NCBI GenBank assembly: GCA_002839355.1
Contig: PGXW01000026.1
Location: 1 to 39,777, forward strand
Reading direction: 5' to 3'
Origin: Spirochaetae bacterium HGW-Spirochaetae-2
GTDB lineage: Bacteria > Spirochaetota > Spirochaetia > Sphaerochaetales > Sphaerochaetaceae
Length of the DNA: 39,777 bases
Positions 25,371 through 32,997 of the stretch are shown one piece after another. The notes below the pieces were generated by a model, which made no database searches, was not told the origin of the DNA, and worked only from the letters and a program-made list of their open reading frames with translations. The position numbers and the translations under genes are program-made. The number at the start of each line of letters is the position of its first letter. Within the stretch, counting starts at the first letter, position 1.

Positions 25371-26213
25371 TTATTCTTTTACAGCGCCACTAGATAATCC
25401 GCTGATTAGATACTTTGATGCAAATATTGTAAAAATAATCATAGGTACAATCATGAGCGTAGAATAGGCTCCCAATTGCCCCCACAATACCCCCTCATCG
25501 GTCCTGACTTGGGATGCTAATACCGGCATCGTCGCCGCTTTTGTTAATGTGAGGGGTAATGGTAAAGTGAGATTATTCCAGGAAAGACTGAAAGAAAAAA
25601 TTGATGTGGCTGCTATGCCTGGAGCCGCCAACGGAAGAATGATTTTATAAAATGCTTCGAACCGGGTGCATCCATCAATAACCGCCGCATCTTCAAGGTT
25701 TCTGGGAATACCTTCGAAAAACCCTTGGAGGAGCCATGTGGAAAGGGGTATATCCAAAGCAATGAAGGGAATGATCAAGCCAATTCTCGTATCATAAAGC
25801 CCGAATTTATTCCACATGATATATAGCGGGACGACTATCGCAATCGGCGGGATCATTCGCAAACCTAAGACAAGGTAATTTATCTTCATCTTACCTTTTG
25901 GATTTAGTCGACCCAATGAATATGCTGCTAGGGCTGAAAGGGATAGTGATATTATCATGGTAACACCGGTTATTATTACTGAGTTGGAGAACACCCGCAT
26001 AAAAGGTAGATGTTGGGTACTACTGGAAGTAAAAATATTCTTATAATTCTCCAACGTCGGAGAAAAAATGAATTTTGGCGGCCAGGCTAAAATATCAGCC
26101 TGGCTCTTAAGCGATAAGAGGAACACCCACAGTAATGGCAACACAACAATACTTACCAAAATGAGCGAAACGATGAGATTAAAACTTGCGTTTGCTGCCT
26201 TTCGAATACTCAT
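25371..26213 (-). CDS. Carbohydrate ABC transporter permease (MalG/ThuG type)
   Basis: A 280-residue protein with six predicted membrane helices. The cytoplasmic EAA loop is EGIPRNLEDAAVIDGCTRFEAFYKIILPLAAPGI, the site that docks the ATPase. The TM1 and TM2 pattern (VLPLLWVFLLSLKSQADIL) is typical of CUT1-family MalG-like permeases. The ATG has AGGAGAG 8 bases upstream. It is separated from its partner permease (27668-28558) by the FAD oxidoreductase gene, which is unusual. No ATPase gene lies in the operon, so the system probably shares a general one such as an MsmX-like protein encoded elsewhere (inference). Confidence 0.9.
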   Translation of the reverse strand: MSIRKAANASFNLIVSLILVSIVVLPLLWVFLLSLKSQADILAWPPKFIFSPTLENYKNIFTSSSTQHLPFMRVFSNSVIITGVTMIISLSLSALAAYSLGRLNPKGKMKINYLVLGLRMIPPIAIVVPLYIMWNKFGLYDTRIGLIIPFIALDIPLSTWLLQGFFEGIPRNLEDAAVIDGCTRFEAFYKIILPLAAPGIAATSIFSFSLSWNNLTLPLPLTLTKAATMPVLASQVRTDEGVLWGQLGAYSTLMIVPMIIFTIFASKYLISGLSSGAVKE

Positions 26214-26226
26214 AATCGATTCTCTC

Positions 26227-27675
26227 CTAAAGTACTACATTGTATTTTTTCAGCTGCAATTGTAGTTCTTTGATGGGCACATCTTTACATCCAACCTGTA
26301 AAATTGTCGAAAGCGCTCCTGCAACACCAGCCGCTTCTCCGATCGCCATACAAACAGGTTCTCCTCTAATCGATCCCAATGCATCACGGTCAACTGATAT
26401 GCATCTCCCCGAGGTAATGAGGTTTTTCACTGTCTTTGGTAAAAGTGCTCGATAAGGAATATCAAATCCGATAGGAATCGGGGCTTCGATCCACTGCTGT
26501 CCACCACGTTCTTGATTCAAGTCTCCTCCACCAGAACTATGTACATTCATTGCCCTCCCACTACGAGCTACGACATCATCGAATTTCCTGTTTTCCAACA
26601 CATCATCTTTAACTATGGTATAAATACCTTTTAATCTTCTTGATTCTCGTGTACCAATTAGATTTGAGGTATACAACATGTATGCATTTTCAAAGCCTGG
26701 TACATATTTTTTCATAAAGGAAAAAATACCAGGAACTTGATTTTTACGCATATCAATTTCTGCTTTACTCAGTTCGTCTGCATTAGTGATGTCAATCCCA
26801 TAAGCCATATCGACCAATAGTTTGACAAATCCTTTGGGTAAAAAACTCGTTTGGATATCGAAAATTGGATATGGTACTGAAGTAGATGTTCCTAACGGTA
26901 TGGGGTAATCTCCGTTCTGTACTGCTTTTTGCACTAAGTCGCGCAATCCCATCAGTGCAATTGGCGCACCTTTATCATACATCTGTTGCCATCGGTCTAC
27001 AGTCGAAATATGAAGATCTTGTGGATGAGCTCTGAAGTAATCTAACGTCTTTTGTAAATCTACATTACCGATTACTTGATAAATTGAAAGTGGCATGCAT
27101 CGATGTGATAGAGCATCACCTTTTTCAAATTCTTCACCTGCCCATTCGATCAAATCGCCATCGGCTGAAGCATCGATAAATACATTTGCCTTGATATGAA
27201 CCTCGCCTGATTTGTTTGCTACTTTCAGAAAAGAAATCTTATCCCCTTTTTTTTCTAGTCCGAAGACAAAACTATTAAGCATGAGATGTAGACCATATTC
27301 ATCAGCCATTTCAAAGAGTACTGGAATGAGCGCTTCGGGATCATATTCTATCCTCATCGGTGGATCGTCTTTCACCGTATAGGCAGCTTGTTTATCTGCA
27401 AGTCTATTCATGATTTCAAGAGCAAGGCCCTTGACTACAACTGACGTATGTCGGTCATCCATCAATATTGATCCTACACCCTTCGAGATAAATCCTTCAT
27501 GGACTCGCATCCCATGGAAACCGGTTACAAGACCCGATGTCATTTGCCCTCCAAGCACCGAATTCTTCTCAACTAACAAGGTATTAACTCCAGCGCGTGC
27601 GGATGCGAATGCTGCTCCAATACCGGCTGGACCACTTCCCACTACTACTACATCGAATTGTTTTGTCTCACTCAT
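26227..27675 (-). CDS. FAD-dependent oxidoreductase (FAD_oxidored-type)
   Basis: A 482-residue protein. Residues 8-36 form a Rossmann FAD-binding fold: DVVVVGSGPAGIGAAFASARAG, with the acidic end of strand 2 in LLVEKNSVLGG. GGQMTSGLVTG is the family's second signature, and the C-terminal segment GRCISVDRDALGSIRGEPVCMAIGEAAGVAGAL closes the FAD site. The family oxidises hydroxyl groups of sugars, polyols or related compounds. It sits between the two permeases, overlapping the upstream one by 8 bases, so it is co-translated with the transporter and probably processes the imported substrate. AAGGAAA precedes the ATG. Confidence 0.88.
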   Translation of the reverse strand: MSETKQFDVVVVGSGPAGIGAAFASARAGVNTLLVEKNSVLGGQMTSGLVTGFHGMRVHEGFISKGVGSILMDDRHTSVVVKGLALEIMNRLADKQAAYTVKDDPPMRIEYDPEALIPVLFEMADEYGLHLMLNSFVFGLEKKGDKISFLKVANKSGEVHIKANVFIDASADGDLIEWAGEEFEKGDALSHRCMPLSIYQVIGNVDLQKTLDYFRAHPQDLHISTVDRWQQMYDKGAPIALMGLRDLVQKAVQNGDYPIPLGTSTSVPYPIFDIQTSFLPKGFVKLLVDMAYGIDITNADELSKAEIDMRKNQVPGIFSFMKKYVPGFENAYMLYTSNLIGTRESRRLKGIYTIVKDDVLENRKFDDVVARSGRAMNVHSSGGGDLNQERGGQQWIEAPIPIGFDIPYRALLPKTVKNLITSGRCISVDRDALGSIRGEPVCMAIGEAAGVAGALSTILQVGCKDVPIKELQLQLKKYNVVL

Positions 27676-28558
27676 GTTTTGTTTCCTTTTTTAGTGTTAT
27701 CCGCACATAGAAGATACTTAGTGCGAAAGTAATTATTATCAATAGCCATGACAGGGCAGAAGAATACCCTATATGGTAGTACGTAAATGCTTGCCGATAT
27801 AACTCAATACCGAATACATTGGTCTTGTTGGCGGGCCCCCCACTGGTGAGAACCCATGGAAGTGGAAAATTCCTAATGGCAAAGGTCGTACGAAAAATAA
27901 TTGCAACCAAGAACACCGGCTTGAGCAATGGGATGGTGATGCGAAAAATTCTCTGTAGGAGAGATGCGCCATCTACCAACGAGGCTTCAATTACATCTGT
28001 AGGAATAGACTGTAATCCTGCCAATAACATCAACACTACAAATGGGGTATTAAGCCATATTTCGATAGCAACCAATGTTGTCATCGCAAACTGGGGCCCA
28101 AGCCATACTTGGCCTGCACCAGATCCAAAAAGTGTATTTAGTATATAGTTAAGGATCCCCCGATCATAGTTTAGAATCAACTTCCAAGAAAGCGCGATAA
28201 TTGTAGGTGACATCATCATAGGTAGAAGTACTATGACCCGTACTATCTTGTTACCTTTGAAATCTCTATTCAAAAATAATGCGATCAAGAATCCCAATAT
28301 CAATTCAAATCCTACCGACCAGATCAAAAATTTCCCAGTTACGAAAATAGATTTGACGACTTCCTCATCTTCAAATATGTCGATATAATTCCTCAAGCCA
28401 ATAAAACGTTTTGTGGTATCCCCTATTAAATCCCACTTGAAAAAGCTTACGAATATGCTGAATAACAGAGGGACGATAAGAACAACTAGCAAATATAGTA
28501 GTCCAGGGTATATATACTTCATTGCATAGCGCTGGCGTTCGATATCACGAATATGCAT
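27668..28558 (-). CDS. Carbohydrate ABC transporter permease (MalF/UgpA type)
   Basis: A 296-residue protein with six predicted helices (YIYPGLLYLLVVLIVPLLFSIFVSFF at the N-terminus). The EAA loop is IPTDVIEASLVDGASLLQRIFRITIPLLKPV. GLRNYIDIFED and LGPQFAMTTLVAIEIWLNTPF are typical of CUT1 MalF-like permeases. It follows the solute-binding protein gene after a hairpin at 28584-28611 and overlaps the FAD oxidoreductase start by 8 bases. GGGAG lies 8 bases before the ATG. It forms the channel together with the permease at 25371-26213. Confidence 0.9.
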   Translation of the reverse strand: MHIRDIERQRYAMKYIYPGLLYLLVVLIVPLLFSIFVSFFKWDLIGDTTKRFIGLRNYIDIFEDEEVVKSIFVTGKFLIWSVGFELILGFLIALFLNRDFKGNKIVRVIVLLPMMMSPTIIALSWKLILNYDRGILNYILNTLFGSGAGQVWLGPQFAMTTLVAIEIWLNTPFVVLMLLAGLQSIPTDVIEASLVDGASLLQRIFRITIPLLKPVFLVAIIFRTTFAIRNFPLPWVLTSGGPANKTNVFGIELYRQAFTYYHIGYSSALSWLLIIITFALSIFYVRITLKKETKHE

Positions 28559-28583
28559 CCATTGACTCCCAATAAAAATATTA

Positions 28584-28611
28584 GGGAGATCTCATTGTTT
28601 AGAGATCCCCC
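28584..28611 (-). terminator. Hairpin between solute-binding protein and permease genes
   Basis: GGGAGATCTC (28584-28593) pairs with GAGATCCCCC (28602-28611) with one mismatch. Read on the minus strand it starts 14 bases after the solute-binding protein stop and is followed by TAATATTTTTATT, a T-rich tract. Partial terminators here commonly let the binding protein be made in excess over the permeases. That role is inferred from position. Confidence 0.55.
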
Positions 28612-28625
28612 AATATGATTCTAAT

Positions 28626-29906
28626 TTATTTACTTAAAATTTGATTTGCAGCGGCTTCTGATGCAGATAATGCCTGAGAAGCAGTTATTTCACCGATAAT
28701 TGCTTTCTCTAGGTTAAGTGCGATTGCCGCCTCAATTTCAGCCCATTTGATATGCATCGGACGAGCAATACCCTCTTTCATTGCCGATTCCATCTCTTTC
28801 GCAGCTGGAACAGCTTTCAGATAAGATGGCTCATTAAATATGGCTGAAACTGTCGGAGAATTACTCGTTTCAACTGCAAGTCGAAGCTGTTCTTCATACG
28901 AACCTATAAATGCTAAGAATTTTGCTGCTGCCTCTTGATTTTTGGAATACTTATTGATTCCCAGGCCCCATCCATTTACCCGGTCGACTCCTGTGCTGAG
29001 TCCACTACCTTCGCCATAGGGATAGAACGGTAAGACTTTAAATTTCCCAGAGTTAGGCAATCCTGCTTTGTCAACAGCAGCAAACCGAGCAGACCACAGT
29101 TGTCCCATCAATGCACTTCCATTTTGCAATGCTTCGATTTCTTCACCATATCCATAGCTAAGAATTGAAGGAGATGCTAAATCACGTGTAAGTTTAACTA
29201 ACATTTCAGTTGCTTTGACTCCTAATGGAGTATTGAATGCTACCTTAGTCATATCAGCATTGAAAACGTCTTGGTCATAAGAACCTATAAGATTCAACCA
29301 TAGGGCAACAATATATGCTGGCTGGTTATATCCACCAACCCATGGCCATGCATCTGGAAATTGCTTTTTAAGTTTCAAGCCCGCTTTATAAAGTTCTTCC
29401 CATGTGGTAAGAGACATCGGATCAATTCCTGCTTGTCTAAACGCATCTTCTCTATAGATGATTACCTCGCCTCCCATACGAACTGGGATTGCCAACACTT
29501 TACCCGTTTCATTTTGTGGCCATCTAAAAGTACCGAGCATAGACGGAATAAACTCATCGTAGAAGGCTTTGTCATAGTCCAATTCTACTAAAAAATCTTT
29601 CATCAAGGGAAACCATGTATCATCAATACTGATGATATCGGGAGTCCCTAGACGCGACGAAAGGGCTAAGACTTCTTTTTCATATACTTCTGTTATAGAA
29701 AACAGAAGGACTTCGACATCGATATCATTAAGCTTGCCAAATCGTTCTGCCGATGATTTCAAAGAATTACCGGAACCACCTGCTGAGAAAAACATCGTCA
29801 GTTTAGGTTTCTTTGCCGCTGCTGCTTCTTGAGACCCCTGTGCAAACACGGTAGTCCCTAAGATCATGATAAAGATTAGCATGAATGAAAGAATTTTCTT
29901 ATTCAT
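28626..29906 (-). CDS. Extracellular solute-binding protein, family 1 (sugar ABC transporter)
   Basis: A 426-residue protein with a signal peptide (MNKKILSFMLIFIMILGTTVFA, cleavage probably after AQG) and then GSQEAAAAKK. There is no lipobox cysteine, so it is periplasmic rather than a lipoprotein. The Ala/Glu-rich start of the mature protein is common in Sphaerochaeta and related spirochaetes. The body is typical of family 1 binding proteins (LTMFFSAGG, PDIISIDDTWFPLMKDFLVELD, TTWEELYKAGLKLK). It is the first gene of the operon. The ATG has AAAGGGGGAG 4 bases upstream. The ligand is unknown, perhaps a sugar or sugar-acid-like compound given the neighbours. Confidence 0.9.
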   Translation of the reverse strand: MNKKILSFMLIFIMILGTTVFAQGSQEAAAAKKPKLTMFFSAGGSGNSLKSSAERFGKLNDIDVEVLLFSITEVYEKEVLALSSRLGTPDIISIDDTWFPLMKDFLVELDYDKAFYDEFIPSMLGTFRWPQNETGKVLAIPVRMGGEVIIYREDAFRQAGIDPMSLTTWEELYKAGLKLKKQFPDAWPWVGGYNQPAYIVALWLNLIGSYDQDVFNADMTKVAFNTPLGVKATEMLVKLTRDLASPSILSYGYGEEIEALQNGSALMGQLWSARFAAVDKAGLPNSGKFKVLPFYPYGEGSGLSTGVDRVNGWGLGINKYSKNQEAAAKFLAFIGSYEEQLRLAVETSNSPTVSAIFNEPSYLKAVPAAKEMESAMKEGIARPMHIKWAEIEAAIALNLEKAIIGEITASQALSASEAAANQILSK

Positions 29907-29928
29907 AATACTCCCCCTTTAATATAAC

Positions 29929-29946
29929 AACACTCTCTTAAGTGTT
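29929..29946 (-). promoter_or_regulatory. Inverted repeat upstream of the transport operon
   Basis: AACACT and AGTGTT flank CTCTTA, 23 bases upstream of the solute-binding protein start. Its position between start codon and likely promoter suggests an operator, perhaps for the SorC-type regulator or a catabolite regulator. No other copy of the site is evident in the window. Confidence 0.35.
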
Positions 29947-30260
29947 ATTTATAACATATATTTTATTTTTACCATCAATAGTAGGAGTTGTCAAATATTT
30001 TCTTTAAAAGTTTACACTTATTTTTTTTGTAGAATATTTACATTTTCAAATATCGATTCAGGACTGAATCTTCCACCGACAACATATTTTCCATTTCTCT
30101 CGGTCAAATCCCGTCTCACATCCGGAAGGTATCGAGGCCCCAATAGGCCTTCAAGCGGGAATAGCTACCCATGGACGCCATGAATCCCCTCTCTATTCGG
30201 GATTCGAGGGGCTTTGCGTATCGAGGGTACGGTTATCCGCCAATAGATAGGGAGGAATAC
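29947..30260. other. Divergent intergenic region upstream of the recombinase cassette
   Basis: The left 110 bases are AT-rich (promoter region of the transport operon). The right half, from about 30110, is GC-richer and belongs to the cassette. CCCCTC at 30186-30191 and GAGGGG at 30206-30211 can pair. No gene is recognised in the region. Confidence 0.4.
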
Positions 30261-30683
30261 ATGACCGAAACAGAGAAGAACCAGATCCACCAGATGCGCC
30301 GCCACGGGTGCACCTATCGGCATATCGCGGATGCATTGTCACTGAAGGAAGGGACAGTGAAGACCTACTGCGTGCGCGCAGCCAAGAAAGGCCTCATCAC
30401 CCCAATCGAGCCAAATCGCGATAGCTCCTGCAAGCAGTGCGGCGTGCCGATCGAGCAGATTCCCAAGCGCAAGAGGAAGATCTTCTGCTCCAAGGCCTGC
30501 AGCCGGAAATGGTGGAACACCCACCTGTATCTGGTGGACCGATCCTCAAAGGCCCTGTACCACTTTACCTGTCTCACCTGTGGAAAAACGTTCTCCGCCT
30601 ATGGAAACGACAAGAGAAAGTACTGCAGCCACCAGTGTTATATCAACGCGCGCTACTACCAGGATCCCTCCGATGGGCAATGA
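30261..30683 (+). CDS. Zinc-finger/HTH small protein of the recombinase cassette (copy 1)
   Basis: A 140-residue protein. Residues 1-45 are an HTH of the sigma-70 region 4 kind (QIHQMRRHGCTYRHIADALSLKEGTVKTYCVRAAKKG). Two Cys4 zinc-binding units follow: CKQCG with FCSKACSRKWW, then CLTCGKTF with YCSHQCYINARYY. The ATG at 30261 has GGGAGG 6 bases upstream; the open frame extends 90 bases further up without a ribosome site. Such proteins occur as the first gene of multi-recombinase cassettes in anaerobes, probably as DNA-binding directionality or regulatory factors, though I know of no experimental evidence. It overlaps the next gene by 11 bases. It is clearly paralogous with 30953-31372. Confidence 0.7.
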   Translation: MTETEKNQIHQMRRHGCTYRHIADALSLKEGTVKTYCVRAAKKGLITPIEPNRDSSCKQCGVPIEQIPKRKRKIFCSKACSRKWWNTHLYLVDRSSKALYHFTCLTCGKTFSAYGNDKRKYCSHQCYINARYYQDPSDGQ

Positions 30684-30843
30684 TTCGTTCACCTCGGAAT
30701 TGGACTACCAGATCTCCCTGGCCATCGCCGAGGCTTTGCTGCGATCGGGACTCCTGACCAACGGAGAGTATGATCGGGCCAGGACTTTGCTGCTTGATAA
30801 GTATCATCCTCCTATCGGGATATTGTTGGCTGAGGTTGGTTGA
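30673..30843 (+). CDS. SHOCT-like small protein (copy 1)
   Basis: A 56-residue protein. FTSELDYQISLAIAEALLRSGLLTNGEYDRARTLLLDKYHPPIGILLAE follows the SHOCT pattern: two short helices around GLLT, then EY/E and LLDKY. The ATG at 30673 overlaps the zinc-finger gene by 11 bases, indicating translational coupling; the ribosome site is weak (AGGA). SHOCT modules are short oligomerisation units. Its conservation beside both zinc-finger copies supports it as a real gene in spite of its size. Its function is unknown. Confidence 0.6.
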   Translation: MGNDSFTSELDYQISLAIAEALLRSGLLTNGEYDRARTLLLDKYHPPIGILLAEVG

Positions 30844-30952
30844 CTATTGACGCGATACGAGTGATTGATACAACACAATTTATTGAAGGGTATAAAGATA
30901 TATAACAATATACCCCGAAATGAGTTGAACCGATTCGATATGGAGGCAACAC

Positions 30953-31372
30953 ATGACCGAAATCCAGAAACACCAAATCCACGAGATGCGCCGCCTCGGA
31001 TGTACCTATAGGCATATCGCGAGCTCTCTATCACTTCACTCAGGGACGGTGAAGACCTACTGCGTGCGCGCCGTTAAAAAAGGTCTCGTCAACCCACCAG
31101 ATCCTGTCCCAGGCAGCTTGTGCAAACAGTGCGGTAATGCTGTCGAACAGATCCCCAAACGCAAGAAGAAGATCTTCTGCTCGAAGGTCTGTAGTCAGAA
31201 ATGGTGGAACTCCCACCTCTTTATGGTGGACCGATCATCCAAAGCCCTGTATCACTTCACCTGCCCAACCTGCGGGAAAGAGTTCTCCGCCTATGGGAAC
31301 CCCAACAGGAAGTACTGCAGCCACGAGTGCTATATCAACGCACGGTACTACCAGGAGGCTTGTGATGCATAG
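30953..31372 (+). CDS. Zinc-finger/HTH small protein of the recombinase cassette (copy 2)
   Basis: A 139-residue paralogue of the protein at 30261-30683 with the same HTH (QIHEMRRLGCTYRHIASSLSLHSGTVKTYCVRAVKKG) and the same two Cys4 units (CKQCG, FCSKVCSQKWW; CPTCGKEF, YCSHECYINARYY). The two are about 75% identical by eye, mostly differing in the linker after KKG and in single residues. The ATG has TGGAGG 6 bases upstream. The preceding gap (30844-30952) holds an inverted repeat GGGTATA/TATACCC (30888-30915), a candidate operator. It is followed by its own SHOCT gene and then by the recombinases. Confidence 0.7.
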   Translation: MTEIQKHQIHEMRRLGCTYRHIASSLSLHSGTVKTYCVRAVKKGLVNPPDPVPGSLCKQCGNAVEQIPKRKKKIFCSKVCSQKWWNSHLFMVDRSSKALYHFTCPTCGKEFSAYGNPNRKYCSHECYINARYYQEACDA

Positions 31373-31595
31373 TGACATCTTTCCCTCCGAGCTTGATTAC
31401 CAAGCCGCCCTTTCCTTGACCGAAGGTATGCATCGTACGGGGCTTCTGACCGACGATGAGATGTCCAAGGTCAGAGCCTTGCTGGTCGACAAGTATGGTC
31501 CTCCCCTTGGGAGCCTGTTCGCGATCCGTTGCAGGGTCGGAGATGGGGCTCACCAACATGTTCAGGAGGTCGACGATGCACGAAGGGCGATGTGA
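31365..31595 (+). CDS. SHOCT-like small protein (copy 2)
   Basis: A 76-residue protein starting at ATG 31365, 7 bases after AGGAGG, overlapping the zinc-finger stop by 8 bases. FPSELDYQAALSLTEGMHRTGLLTDDEMSKVRALLVDKYGPPLGSLFA aligns with copy 1 (SELDYQ, TGLLT, LLVDKY/LLLDKY, PPXG). The C-terminal 25 residues are not shared. It overlaps the first recombinase start by 20 bases. The tandem arrangement of two zinc-finger plus SHOCT pairs points to duplication of a two-gene unit. Confidence 0.6.
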   Translation: MHSDIFPSELDYQAALSLTEGMHRTGLLTDDEMSKVRALLVDKYGPPLGSLFAIRCRVGDGAHQHVQEVDDARRAM

Positions 31596-32997
31596 CATGC
31601 AAGATATCGATGCAACCGCAAGGCGAGCACCGGTTGATAATAAGGACAAGATCGCATCCCGAAGTTCCAGGGTTATCAAGCTCGAACGACCTGCCGTATC
31701 CAAGCCATCTAGGATTCGGGTTGCCGCCTATGCCCGCGTCTCGGTCGACTCGGATGAGTTGATGCAGTCCCTCGCGGCTCAGGTCAGCCACTACAGCATG
31801 CACATCCAAGCCAACTCCTCATGGGAGTATGCAGGGGTGTATGCGGATGCGGGAATCTCTGGCACTGCGACCAAGAACCGAAGTGAATTCCAACGCCTCA
31901 TTGCCGATTGCGAGAAGGGCATGGTCGATATCGTACTCACCAAATCGATCAGCCGCTTTGCCCGCAACACCGTCGACCTGCTGAAGACCGTGAGGCACCT
32001 GAGGCAGCGCAACATCTCGGTGCGCTTCGAACGGGAGAACCTTGATTCCCTCTCACCTGATGGGGAGCTCATGCTTTCCATCCTTGCCTCGTACGCTCAG
32101 GAGGAGAGCCTTTCGATCAGCGAGAACGTCAAATGGGGTATCCGCAAGCGTTTCTCCCAAGGACGATTCCTCGCCTACAATATCTATGGATATCGGTGGG
32201 CCGAGGACCATTTCGAGATCATCGAGGAGGAAGCCGAGGCGATACGGTTCATGTACCGCTCCTTCGCCGACGGCATGACGCTCACCGAAATATCCGATGC
32301 TTTGGCAAAGCAGGGAATCCTCAACCGAAAGGGACTGCCCTTCGGCAAGTCCTCGATACTGCGGATCCTTGATCAGGAGAAGTACCGAGGATTCAGCATC
32401 CTGCAGCGTACTTACGTAGATGACCATATCACCCATCAGAAGAAGATGAACAAAGGAGAGCTTCCCCGCTTCGAGGTACAGGGAACCCATCCGGTGATCA
32501 TCGACGAACAGTTGCACCATAAGGTAGAAGCCGAACGCGAACGTCGGCGTCAGGCGGGAACGGTGAGGTGGCGGCGAGCCACGTGCTTTACCGGCAAGAT
32601 CGTCTGCGGCTATTGCGGCAACACGTTCACCTACACTCCCAATACATGGACCGGCGAGCTCACACAGTTCCAACAAGGCCACTACCAGTGTTCCCATAAG
32701 CGCAAGAACGGTGCGAAGTCCTGCCCCTCCAAGAGCCTTCCGGTCTATACCCTGCGGCAGGTATGTTGCTCACTTCTTGGTCCGATCATCGGAACCTCTG
32801 ATTGTGACATATTCGAGGAGGCATGGATCGATGGGCAGGTAAAGCACATCGTGGCATTTGCCGATACCCTCGAGTTCCATCTCAAGACCAATGAGGTGCT
32901 CACTATCCCTTGGAAGAACAGCGCCAAGCGTGACGCGTGGGCTCATCGGCGTGCATTGGCACAACAAGAAATCAACAACAGAGAGGCACAATCATGA
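31576..32997 (+). CDS. Serine recombinase A with zinc ribbon
   Basis: A 473-residue protein. The resolvase domain has the catalytic serine in YARVS (Ser56), ADAGISGT, LTKSISRFARN and the QEESLSISENVKWG helix. The recombinase domain (EEEAEAIRFMYRSFADGMTLTEISDALAKQG through EKYRG) and a zinc ribbon (GKIVCGYCGNTF with YQCSHKRKNGAKSCPSK) follow. The start at ATG 31576 has AGGAGG 6 bases upstream; an upstream extension is open but lacks similarity. It overlaps recombinase B by 4 bases (ATGA), so the two are translationally coupled and probably work together. Confidence 0.9.
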   Translation: MHEGRCDMQDIDATARRAPVDNKDKIASRSSRVIKLERPAVSKPSRIRVAAYARVSVDSDELMQSLAAQVSHYSMHIQANSSWEYAGVYADAGISGTATKNRSEFQRLIADCEKGMVDIVLTKSISRFARNTVDLLKTVRHLRQRNISVRFERENLDSLSPDGELMLSILASYAQEESLSISENVKWGIRKRFSQGRFLAYNIYGYRWAEDHFEIIEEEAEAIRFMYRSFADGMTLTEISDALAKQGILNRKGLPFGKSSILRILDQEKYRGFSILQRTYVDDHITHQKKMNKGELPRFEVQGTHPVIIDEQLHHKVEAERERRRQAGTVRWRRATCFTGKIVCGYCGNTFTYTPNTWTGELTQFQQGHYQCSHKRKNGAKSCPSKSLPVYTLRQVCCSLLGPIIGTSDCDIFEEAWIDGQVKHIVAFADTLEFHLKTNEVLTIPWKNSAKRDAWAHRRALAQQEINNREAQS

